NCBI GenBank assembly: GCA_934270565.1
Contig: CAKQPR010000022.1
Span: 1 to 25,639 of the forward strand
Length of the DNA: 25,639 nucleotides
Direction: 5' to 3'
Source: an uncultured Clostridia bacterium
GTDB lineage: Bacteria > Bacillota > Clostridia > Christensenellales > Pumilibacteraceae
Shown here: in pieces, positions 7,787 through 14,684 of the stretch
Layout of the letters: every line of letters starts with the position of its first letter
Position numbering within the stretch: the stretch's first letter is position 1
Translations under genes and position numbers: made by a program
The notes under the pieces: model-generated
Database searches by the model: none
What the model saw: only the letters and a program-made list of their open reading frames with translations
Told to the model about the DNA's origin: nothing

Positions 7787-9582
7787 TAGTCGTTCTCCTT
7801 GTGAAAGTGCTCGTAAACGGCGTTTGCGGTTCGCTCGTCAAGCCCGACCGCCCTCAGCGTTTCGGGCGAAGCTTCCCTGATCGCGGCGGGCGACGGGAAA
7901 GCTTTCAGCAACATCGCGCGCTTTTTCTCGCCTATTCCCTTCACCTCGTCAAGCTCGGAAAAATACCGTTTCGAGCGGGTTTTGCGATGGTAAGTTATCG
8001 CGAAGCGGTGCGCTTCGTCGCGGACGCGTTGCATCAGCCGAAGCGCGAAATGGTCGTGCGGAAGTACGATCGGCTCGGGTTTATGCGGCGTAAAAATCTC
8101 TTCTTCGCGCTTGGCAAGCCCCACCATCGGCACGTCGAAACCCTCGCTTTTCATAACGTCGTATGCAAAATGCAGCTGCCCTTTGCCGCCGTCGATGACG
8201 ATAAGATCGGGAAGGTAGGAAAACTTCTCGTCCTCGCGGCTTCGGCGGAATCTGCGGCGTATAACCTCTTCCATGCACCTGAAGTCGTCCGAGCCCTCGA
8301 CCGTCTTTATCTTATATTTGCGGTAATCGGACGGCGACGGTCTGCCGCCGATAAACACCGACTGCGAAGCGACCTTGTCCACGCCGCTGATATTCGAAAT
8401 ATCGTAACACTCGATGCGGTGCGCGGACTTTATGCCGAGAATTTTAGCGAGCGACTCGCACGCGCCCTCGGTCATATCGTATTCGCGCTCGGTCTTTTTG
8501 CGGCTCTTTATGAGGTAATCGGAAGCGTTGCCCGCAGCGGTTTCGACGAGCCGTTTTCTCATGCCCTTTTGCGGCACGGTGAATTCGGGCGGCTTGCCGT
8601 ACGACGCGAGAAGCTCGGAAAGCGCGGTATGTTCGATTTCTTCGGGCAGGCAGATTTCCTGCGGCAATTCCTTGTTTGCGTAATACTGCGCCATAAACGT
8701 CGAGAGCGCGTCGCCCATATCGGGCGAACCGTCGCTGACGGCGAAGTTCTGAACGCCGATAAGCTTGTTGCCGCGCACGACCGCGACCGAAATTACGCCG
8801 CGATTGCCGTCGAACGCATAAGCGTAAGCGTCGATATCCGTAACCGAACCGAGGTTTGCGACCGTTCTTTCGCGAAGTTTTTTTAGCATTTCGATCCGAT
8901 CGCGGAACTCTATCGCGCGCTCGAACTGTTCTTTTTCGGCTGCGGCGGTCATTTTTTCGGTCAGAATCTTTTCCGCTCCGTCGTCGTAACCGGACAGGAA
9001 ACGCATTACGCGGTTTACCGATTCGCGGTAGTCCTCGGGCGAAATATACTTCATACACGGCGCGTCGCACAAGCCCATATCGTAATTGAGGCAGGGGCGG
9101 ACGCGCTTTTGCATGACTTTCGGGCACGAGCGCACCTTGTAGCACGAGCGGATCACGTCCGCGATATCGCCCGCGCGGATGCCGTTGAAAAACGGTCCGT
9201 AATACCGCGCGCCGTCGCGCCGCACCTTGCGGGTGATTTCGATCGCGGGGTATTCGGGGCGAAGGTCTATCTTGATATACGGCGAATGTTTGTCGTCTTT
9301 GAGCAGGATATTGTAATGCGGCTTGTACTTGCGGATCAGGTTGGCTTCGAGCGCGAGCGCGTCCTTTTCGGTGAGCGTGATGATATAGTCGAAATCGTCC
9401 ACGTTGTCCACCATCGCCTGAACTTTCGGAAGCTTGGGCGAAGTGCCGAAATACTGCCTTACCCGCCGCGTCAGAAGCACGGCTTTGCCGACGTAAATTA
9501 TATTGCCGCCTTTATCGCGCATGATGTAAACGCCGCTTTTTTCGGGCAAATCTTTGAGTTTTTGTCGAATTTTGTCGTTCAT
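7786..9582 (-). CDS. uvrC: UvrABC excinuclease subunit C
   Basis: A 598-residue nucleotide-excision repair nuclease that makes both incisions around a lesion with UvrB. Visible parts in order: a GIY-YIG nuclease domain at the N-terminus (GVYIM at 17-21, IYVGK at 29-33), a cysteine-containing region after it, a UVR motif (EKEQFERAIEFRDRIEML) that binds UvrB, an RNase H-like endonuclease domain beginning IECYDISNISG, and tandem helix-hairpin-helix motifs (VKGIGEKKRAMLLKAF) at the C-terminus. I chose the ATG at 9582 rather than one 30 bases upstream because it overlaps the queH stop as ATGA and gives the normal UvrC N-terminus (MNDKIRQKLKDLPEKSGVYI). Confidence 0.97.
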   Translation of the reverse strand: MNDKIRQKLKDLPEKSGVYIMRDKGGNIIYVGKAVLLTRRVRQYFGTSPKLPKVQAMVDNVDDFDYIITLTEKDALALEANLIRKYKPHYNILLKDDKHSPYIKIDLRPEYPAIEITRKVRRDGARYYGPFFNGIRAGDIADVIRSCYKVRSCPKVMQKRVRPCLNYDMGLCDAPCMKYISPEDYRESVNRVMRFLSGYDDGAEKILTEKMTAAAEKEQFERAIEFRDRIEMLKKLRERTVANLGSVTDIDAYAYAFDGNRGVISVAVVRGNKLIGVQNFAVSDGSPDMGDALSTFMAQYYANKELPQEICLPEEIEHTALSELLASYGKPPEFTVPQKGMRKRLVETAAGNASDYLIKSRKKTEREYDMTEGACESLAKILGIKSAHRIECYDISNISGVDKVASQSVFIGGRPSPSDYRKYKIKTVEGSDDFRCMEEVIRRRFRRSREDEKFSYLPDLIVIDGGKGQLHFAYDVMKSEGFDVPMVGLAKREEEIFTPHKPEPIVLPHDHFALRLMQRVRDEAHRFAITYHRKTRSKRYFSELDEVKGIGEKKRAMLLKAFPSPAAIREASPETLRAVGLDERTANAVYEHFHKEND

Positions 9583-10169
9583 TTTCCGTTTTTCGCGAAT
9601 TCGCAACCGCAATAATTCTGTCTGTAAATTCCCATTTCGCGGCTTTTGACCGTGCTTTCGTAAAAGCCGTTCCGCTTTTTAAAGTCGGACAAAATCCACT
9701 TTACGCCCGTCTCTTTTTCGGCTTCGAGCCCCAGCTCGTTTATGAGCGGCGCGGACTTGTGCGGGCTCACCGACAGCGTTGTGCAGAATTCGGTAAAGCC
9801 GAGCTCTCTCGCCTTTTCCGCGGTCTTTCGGATACGGAGCGCGATACACTTTCCGCACCTGCTCCCGCCCTCGGGCGCGGTTTCGAAGCCGCTTACCGCC
9901 GACAAAAATTCGGCGTGGTCGTAAGGCTCGACTATAAGTCTCAGGTCGTAAACCGCCGCGAGTTTTTCGACTTCGCGAAGGCGTTTATCGAACTCCTCGC
10001 GCGTATCGATATTCGGATTATAGAAGTAAAGCGCGGGGCGGGCGGCGATCACGCGCGGCAGAACGCCGCATGCGCACGGCGCGCAACAAACGTGCAGAAG
10101 CATATTTTTCGCCGATTTTACCGCTTCGTCCGTGTACTTGTCCGCGTTTTTTATTATATCGTCGTTCAT
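9579..10169 (-). CDS. queH: Epoxyqueuosine reductase QueH
   Basis: A 196-residue DUF208 family protein that catalyses the last step of queuosine synthesis, reducing epoxyqueuosine in tRNA; it is the non-cobalamin alternative to QueG. The metal-ligand cysteines characteristic of the family are visible: HVCCAPC (Cys28, Cys29, Cys32), SRCGKC (Cys105, Cys108) and YCGC (Cys187, Cys189), with YFYNPNI between them. Both ends overlap neighbours by ATGA (protease stop/queH start and queH stop/uvrC start). No other queuosine synthesis gene is in the window. QueH beside uvrC has no obvious functional link beyond co-transcription. Confidence 0.95.
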   Translation of the reverse strand: MNDDIIKNADKYTDEAVKSAKNMLLHVCCAPCACGVLPRVIAARPALYFYNPNIDTREEFDKRLREVEKLAAVYDLRLIVEPYDHAEFLSAVSGFETAPEGGSRCGKCIALRIRKTAEKARELGFTEFCTTLSVSPHKSAPLINELGLEAEKETGVKWILSDFKKRNGFYESTVKSREMGIYRQNYCGCEFAKNGK

Positions 10170-11221
10170 AACGGAATTCTCGCTCCGCCTGTCTCGGCGT
10201 AAAAGTCGGTCGTGCCGCTTCTCAGCAAGCCTGCAACCGTTCGGGCGAACGTCGTGTCCGCTCTTACTCCGTTTATTTCGTCTACTATCGTTCCTCTCGC
10301 GTCGGCAGAACCGAGCCGCGTAAGCTTGCCGTCCGCGTACTCGTAGCCGAGCAGATACAGCTTGCCGTCCGCATACTCGAAGCGGTACGTTTTGCCATTT
10401 TCCTCACGCACGATTTCCTTTACGTCGCGGCGAACGTTGTCCGTTGTGACTTCCCGCCGCGAAACCGAAAAATCGGGGCGGATAAGCTCGAATTTATAAG
10501 TCGTTCCCGCGCCGTCGGTGACTTTTCCGCGACGGATCGACTCGTACACCGCCGCGACTGTTTCTGCCGACGTCACATAGCACATATCGTTGCCGGTTGC
10601 CTCGGCGTTTCTGCCGATCGCCATACCGACGAACGCGCCGTACTTGTCGATCGCCATTCCGCCGCTCGAACCGTCGTAAATTCCGCCGCTTATGCGCGTA
10701 ACGATCCGATTGACGCCGCCGATGTTGCGGACGTCCTCCGCAAGAGAAACTTTGGATTCGAGATACGAAACGCCGTCGCCGTAAGGGCTCGCGATAACCG
10801 CGACTTCCTTGCCTTCGGTTCGGTCGGAAATCGTGTACGGCGATAACACGCCTTTACCGTCAAAGCCGCTCTTGCTCGTTCTGTACACAATCACGTCGGT
10901 TTTTTCGTCGTAACCGATTATGCGCGTGGAAGAAGCGGTAAGGTACTCGGTTTCGCCGTGGAATTTTATGTCCGGAACGACGGTTTTCGCGACGTGGAAG
11001 CAGGAAACGATATACACGTCGTCGCCCTCACCCGCCGCGATAAAGCCCGAACCCGCGTTCGCTCCCTCGCGAAGCTCGACCGCGTAAGGCGCATAGGTCG
11101 CGTAAAGCCGATCGGCGGTAAGCGGTTGGCGCTCGGTCGGCACGTCGCCGCACGCAAACGCGCTTACAGCTATTATCGCCGCCAGAACCGCGGTTATTAA
11201 CTTTTTAACGCCGTTTTTCAT
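10166..11221 (-). CDS. Secreted trypsin-like serine protease, probable lipoprotein
   Basis: A 351-residue protein with a signal peptide (KKLITAVLAAIIAVSAFAC) and a possible lipid-attachment Cys24, although the lipobox AFAC is not the textbook one. A chymotrypsin-fold domain follows: GSGFI at about 58-62, His76 in VSCFHVA, Asp109 (or Asp105) in GYDEKTD, and nucleophile Ser186 in DGSSGG. The C-terminal stretch (about 300-345, EINGVRADTTF) resembles a degenerate PDZ module, as in HtrA/DegP relatives, but the protein is shorter than typical HtrA and lacks the N-terminal membrane anchor type. The start follows AAGGAGAG. It is the first gene of the five-gene operon, with a promoter at 11344-11372. 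Protease activity is likely; targets are unknown. Confidence 0.85.
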   Translation of the reverse strand: MKNGVKKLITAVLAAIIAVSAFACGDVPTERQPLTADRLYATYAPYAVELREGANAGSGFIAAGEGDDVYIVSCFHVAKTVVPDIKFHGETEYLTASSTRIIGYDEKTDVIVYRTSKSGFDGKGVLSPYTISDRTEGKEVAVIASPYGDGVSYLESKVSLAEDVRNIGGVNRIVTRISGGIYDGSSGGMAIDKYGAFVGMAIGRNAEATGNDMCYVTSAETVAAVYESIRRGKVTDGAGTTYKFELIRPDFSVSRREVTTDNVRRDVKEIVREENGKTYRFEYADGKLYLLGYEYADGKLTRLGSADARGTIVDEINGVRADTTFARTVAGLLRSGTTDFYAETGGARIPL

Positions 11222-11343
11222 TTCTCTCCTTGCGCCTTCCGGTTTTTTTGATCGTTGCGAACGCTTCGGGTGATTACGAATATGTTATCGGCTTTTTCGT
11301 CCGATTTTCCGTCTTGCGCCGCGCCGTTCGTTGCGTTTTTCGT

Positions 11344-11372
11344 ATTATACCACACTTTACGGAAAATGTAAA
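11344..11372 (-). promoter_or_regulatory. Promoter of the protease-queH-uvrC-cof-hprK operon
   Basis: Reading the minus strand: -35 TTTACA (11372-11367), 17-bp spacer, -10 TATAAT (11349-11344), with TGG before the -10 giving an extended -10. The start site is expected near 11337, leaving an untranslated leader of about 115 nt. No other promoter of this quality is visible in the operon. Confidence 0.75.
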
Positions 11373-11379
11373 CCGCCCC

Positions 11380-12548
11380 GCGCATAATTGTTATTCTTTT
11401 AAGGCGGTGAGCCCACGCGGACGGGTATTTGATAGTGCGTGTACGATTGTTTTTCTTTCTGTCGCAGGGGATTTCTCGACTGCGGCTTCGCCTTCGCTCG
11501 AAATGACAAAGTGTATGTCTGGTTTTATAAGGTCTATTCCCCTCATTCGTCACTCGGATCGCTAACGCTCACACTCGTGCCACCTTCCCCCAAGGGGGAA
11601 GACATTAGCGGTCGCTCTTTTAATGTCATTTCGACCGACGCGTTAGCGAAGTGGAGAAATCCCCCGCGGAAGTCATCCGATGATGATACTACCTGCTCGT
11701 TTTCGACCTTATTTGTCGGCGAAGCCGACGGTAGGGCGGTTCGCCCTCGAACCGCCGCATAACGTTCAGCCGCGGTTGAGTATTTGAAGCATACCGTTAC
11801 GCTAAGATCGTGTTCGCTCCCGCTCGGCGCGGAGCCCGCGCAAGCATTTGGGGGTGTACCGTTACATTACGATCGTATTCCCTCCCCGCTCGCAACATAG
11901 TTGCTTCGCCGCTTTAGCTAAAAACAGTCGCCTGAGGACTGTTTTTACGGTGCTTCGCACCGCCGCGTCGCGCCAGTGCGATTGCCACGTCGCTTTGCTC
12001 CTCGCAATGACAGTGGCTAAGTGCCGTTCCGCTTGGTTGACGGCGGGACGAGGGCGTCCCGCCCTACCGAAGCAAGGTACGCTGTTAAAACGATATACCG
12101 TAACCACACGGAAGTTCGCCGACTACCCCACTGACACAACCATTTTTCGACCTTTAAAGCGTTGCGGGTGCTTCGTTATACCCACGGGCGGACGAGGGCG
12201 TCCGCCCCTACCACAGTTCTAACAAACGTTACAGAAGTCCGCCGACTACCTCACTACCACAACCTTTTTCGACCTTTAAAGCGTTGCGGGGTCCGGGACA
12301 CAGTCGCAAGGCGGTGAGCCACCGCGGGCGAGTATAGGGGATTGTTCTTTATGTTAGCTCGTTATATGCACTACACAAATACTTGCCACAGGGGTTCCCT
12401 GCCGGCGGCTTTTTTGCTACTTTTTTCTCCGCCTGAAAAAAAATAAAGCACGGTGCCCGTGCGGGCGATTTTTATCTAACAAACATTTTACTTAAAGAGT
12501 CATCGCCGACTTGCCCGCAGGGGCTCCCTGCCCATAGCGGCAGCGACC
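11380..12548. repeat. Gene-free repeat mosaic between the protease operon and ung
   Basis: No gene is seen. It contains cgaaatgaca and tcatttcgaccgacg family fragments (about 11470-11510 and 11626-11665), a solo inverted copy of the 90-bp palindromic element (11886-11975), GC-rich hairpin variant 1 (12042-12063) and variant 2 (12186-12207), a GCGGTG-AGC-CACCGC hairpin (12311-12325), and the recurrent cassette running to the ung stop. A partial CTTCCCCC/GGGGGAAG palindrome lies near 11583-11601. Confidence 0.8.
11886..11975 (-). repeat. 90-bp palindromic element, solo inverted copy
   Basis: The reverse complement matches 25050-25139 with about four differences over 90 bp. It holds three internal hairpins: one around GCGGTGCGAAGCACCG, one with arms AAAAACAGTC/GACTGTTTTT, and one around CAACATAGTTG. 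No coding capacity is seen. At the other site this element interrupts a different repeat, which suggests it can insert. Confidence 0.75.
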
Positions 12549-13268
12549 TTAAATCCGTTCTATTATGCCGTCGGACGGCTTGTAGTATTCGGCTTTGCCG
12601 TCGTCGTCCGCATACGCCCAGTCGATCGGCGGGAGCGCGCGCGAAACGAGGAATTCGTTCGCTTTTACGAAATGCCCGCATCCGAAAAACCCGCGATACG
12701 CCGAAAGCGGGCTCGGGTGAACGCTTTCGAGCACGAGGTGGCGCGACGGAATAAGCGATTTTTTGCGAAGCGCGTTCGCTCCCCAAAGCATAAACACCAT
12801 AGGTTCTTCGCGGCGGGCGAGCGAAGCGATTACCGCGTCGGTGAACGTTTGCCAGCCGAGTTCCGCGTGCGACTGCGGCGAGTGTTCGCGCACGGTGAGC
12901 ACGGTATTGAGTAACAGCACGCCCTGACTTGCCCAGCCGGTAAGCGTACTGCCGTTCGGCTCGACGCCCGTTTCCGCTTCGATTTCCTTAAAAATATTGA
13001 CGAGCGACGGCGGCAACGGCACTCCTTTCCCGACGGCGAACGCCATTCCGTTAGCCTGCCCTTCGCCGTGGTACGGGTCCTGCCCGAGTATAACCACGCG
13101 CACCTTGTCGTAAGGCACGCGCGCCATCGCCGAATACACGAGCGGGCGCGGCGGGTAAACCACGCCTTTAGCGTACTCCTCGTCCACTTCCTTCATCAGC
13201 CGCGTGAAATATTCCTTGCCGTACTCTTCCTCGAGAATTTCGTCCCAATCGTTGCCGACGACCGTCAT
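12549..13268 (-). CDS. ung: Uracil-DNA glycosylase (family 1)
   Basis: A 239-residue base-excision repair enzyme that removes uracil from DNA. The family 1 signature LGQDPYHGEGQANGMAF is present at about 61-77 with the catalytic Asp64, followed by LLLNTVLTVREHSPQSH, LWGANA and the HPSPLS motif with the catalytic His. Length is normal (about 225-240). The start follows AAAGGAGAG. It has its own promoter (13337-13365) and so is not part of an operon with the ArsR gene upstream. The stop lies two bases from the catagcggcagcg end of the repeat cassette. Confidence 0.97.
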   Translation of the reverse strand: MTVVGNDWDEILEEEYGKEYFTRLMKEVDEEYAKGVVYPPRPLVYSAMARVPYDKVRVVILGQDPYHGEGQANGMAFAVGKGVPLPPSLVNIFKEIEAETGVEPNGSTLTGWASQGVLLLNTVLTVREHSPQSHAELGWQTFTDAVIASLARREEPMVFMLWGANALRKKSLIPSRHLVLESVHPSPLSAYRGFFGCGHFVKANEFLVSRALPPIDWAYADDDGKAEYYKPSDGIIERI

Positions 13269-13336
13269 TTTGCACTCTCCTTTTCATTCGTTTTGCGCCC
13301 GCGAAAAAAACGCAAGCGCGCTTGTCCGATAGGACA

Positions 13337-13365
13337 ATTATAACACAACTTGCGTGAAATGTCTA
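13337..13365 (-). promoter_or_regulatory. ung promoter
   Basis: Minus strand: -35 TAGACA (13365-13360), 17-bp spacer, -10 TATAAT (13342-13337). The expected transcript starts near 13330, inside a perfect hairpin TTGTCC-TATC-GGACAA (13322-13337), followed by a small CAAG-CGCG-CTTG palindrome and seven T. Confidence 0.75.
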
Positions 13366-13378
13366 TGTTTTGCGCAGG

Positions 13379-13413
13379 AAAAACGCGAGGCTGCCGTATA
13401 ATCTATCCCCGCG
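13379..13413 (-). terminator. Intrinsic terminator of the ArsR gene
   Basis: Minus strand: stem CGCGGGG/CCTCGCG (13413-13407 with 13390-13384, one G-T pair), a 16-base loop, then five T and CC. The stop codon of the regulator lies in the loop, so the terminator overlaps the end of the gene. It separates this gene from ung. Confidence 0.6.
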
Positions 13414-13756
13414 CCGTAAATTCCGTCGCCGAAAGCATTACGTCGAGAATTCTGCGATCGGCGAGCGAATAAAACGAAACCTTGCCCTGCCTGCGGCACT
13501 TCACCGCGCCCGCGATTCTGAGCGCCGCAAGCTGGTGCGATACGGTCGTCTGATTAAGCCCGAGAAGCTTTACGATATCCCCCACGCACAACGCCGTTAT
13601 CGACAGCGCCGACAGAATTTTAAGCCGCGTTCCGTCGCCGAGCGTCGAAAAAAGCCCGCACAAACCGTCGAGCGTTTCGCCGTCCGGCAGATATTCGAGC
13701 ACAAGCTCCGCGTTTTTCGGGTCTACTATCAGACTTTCGCAATTTATCCGATCCAT
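13403..13756 (-). CDS. ArsR/SmtB-family winged-helix regulator
   Basis: A 117-residue DNA-binding repressor-type protein with the ArsR fold: FSTLGDGTRLKILSAL (about 36-51), the recognition region LGLNQTTVSHQLAALRIAGAV (about 65-85) and a wing (RRQGKVSFYSL). ALCVGD at 55-60 aligns with the ELCVCD metal motif of ArsR/CadC, but only one cysteine (Cys57) is kept; an N-terminal Cys6 could pair with it as in CadC-type sensors. No metal transporter lies nearby, so the effector is unknown. The ATG is only six bases after an extended -10 (13763-13771), so the mRNA is probably leaderless. A terminator overlaps its 3' end. Confidence 0.88.
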   Translation of the reverse strand: MDRINCESLIVDPKNAELVLEYLPDGETLDGLCGLFSTLGDGTRLKILSALSITALCVGDIVKLLGLNQTTVSHQLAALRIAGAVKCRRQGKVSFYSLADRRILDVMLSATEFTARG

Positions 13757-13762
13757 ACCGAC

Positions 13763-13771
13763 ATTATACCA
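13763..13771 (-). promoter_or_regulatory. Extended -10 promoter, leaderless start of the ArsR gene
   Basis: Minus strand TGGTATAAT (13771-13763), then GTCGGT, then the ATG at 13756. With the usual six to seven bases between -10 and start site, transcription would begin at the A of the start codon. No good -35 and no ribosome binding site are visible, which supports a leaderless message. Confidence 0.65.
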
Positions 13772-14094
13772 CGCCGAACGCTTTTTCCGACCGCATTTTT
13801 TCGTTCCGAAAACTCCCTTTACGACGAAAAATCGCGCTTTCGCCCGACTTCTGCCGAAAACGGCGTTTGTCGGAATTCCGCAACGCCCTACCGACGGACT
13901 TCACGATAATCTTATGCGACGAAAACGCGCTTCGGTTTTACTCGGCTTTTTCTGCTCCTACCGAAAACGGCGTAAAAACGGCAATTCCGAACGCTTTTTC
14001 GCGCCCGATCGCAAAAAAATCGTATCAATCGCCGCCGCACCGAATAAATATTATAAGAGACAAACGCAACGGCGCTCGTCCGAGGGAGGCGATT
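13772..14094. other. Intergenic region between divergent ArsR gene and small-protein gene
   Basis: About 320 bp with no gene I can support. It holds an imperfect duplication: a segment around 13812-13890 and one around 13905-14000 share CGAAAA(A), CCGAAAACGGCGT and GGAATTCCG/GCAATTCCGAACGC blocks in the same order. An AT-rich patch (aataaatattataagag) at about 14042-14058 could carry the plus-strand promoter. Confidence 0.5.
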
Positions 14095-14340
14095 ATGACT
14101 CAAAGCGATATTTACAGACTGCTTCTTACCGTTCTGCTTTTCGCCAACCGCCAGCTCTCGTCGCTGAACGCGCCAGACGATTCCTCGCAAAACCGAAACT
14201 GCTGCAACTCGGGTCCTTCGACTTCCTCGACTTCGACGTCGGGCAATTTTTCCTATACCGGAATAAACGACCTGCTGATCCTCGTTATGTTCACCTCGCT
14301 CTTCACTCCCGACGACAACGCTTCCGGCACAACCTTCTGA
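14095..14340 (+). CDS. Small hypothetical membrane-associated protein
   Basis: An 81-residue protein that I do not recognise. It has two hydrophobic stretches, IYRLLLTVLLFA (about 6-17) and INDLLILVMFTSLF (about 57-70), joined by a polar linker very rich in Ser, Thr and Asn with a Cys36-Cys37 pair. The ATG at 14095 is chosen because GGGAGG lies seven bases upstream; the same frame is open further upstream, but without such a site. An AT-rich patch about 40 bases upstream may be its promoter. It is the only plus-strand gene in this part of the window and diverges from the ArsR gene. Codon use resembles the core genes. Confidence 0.6.
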   Translation: MTQSDIYRLLLTVLLFANRQLSSLNAPDDSSQNRNCCNSGPSTSSTSTSGNFSYTGINDLLILVMFTSLFTPDDNASGTTF

Positions 14341-14430
14341 CCGCAAACGCACGGAGAAACGAAACGCGCCCCGAAAGAACGAACTTCCGACGCGCGCCCC
14401 GCTTAGGAGACATACAGCAATGGCAAAACT

Positions 14431-14661
14431 TTATAAACTTAATTCTTCTGTAAATATTTCAATTAAACGTAAAGCTATATCTTTGGTAATGTGCAATGTC
14501 TGCGAAACACTCGCGTTCTGACTGTTTGGATTGTACGTTTTGAGAACAACGCACGGTGTATTATTCGGCAAAAAACTTTTTTCATAGACACAGTTCACCT
14601 CGCTTGCTTTACACCCTCGAGCGTCAGTCGCGGATTTATAGAACTTAACTATCTTAGACAT
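14431..14661 (-). CDS. Small hypothetical protein, partner of the membrane/zinc-ribbon gene
   Basis: A 76-residue protein of unknown function. The start follows a clear AAAGGAGAAG site. The sequence predicts beta strands around VNCVYEKSFLP and PCVVLKTYN and a C-terminal helix (ITKDIALRLIEIFTEEL). There is no signal peptide, membrane segment or known motif. It lies 23 bp after the stop of the membrane/zinc-ribbon gene, so the two form an operon under the same XRE-type operators. Its base composition is AT-richer than that of the core genes. Confidence 0.7.
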   Translation of the reverse strand: MSKIVKFYKSATDARGCKASEVNCVYEKSFLPNNTPCVVLKTYNPNSQNASVSQTLHITKDIALRLIEIFTEELSL

Positions 14662-14684
14662 TAAAATCTTCTCCTTTAGGTTTT

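Noticed and set aside
7801..8886. A long plus-strand frame inside uvrC
   Set aside because: It is antisense to clear UvrC domains and lacks a start signal.
14420..14521. A 33-codon plus-strand ORF with an AGGAG site (MAKLYKLNSSVN...)
   Set aside because: It is short, antisense to the end of the 76-residue gene and crosses the composition junction; it may be the remnant of a cut gene, so it is not listed as a gene.
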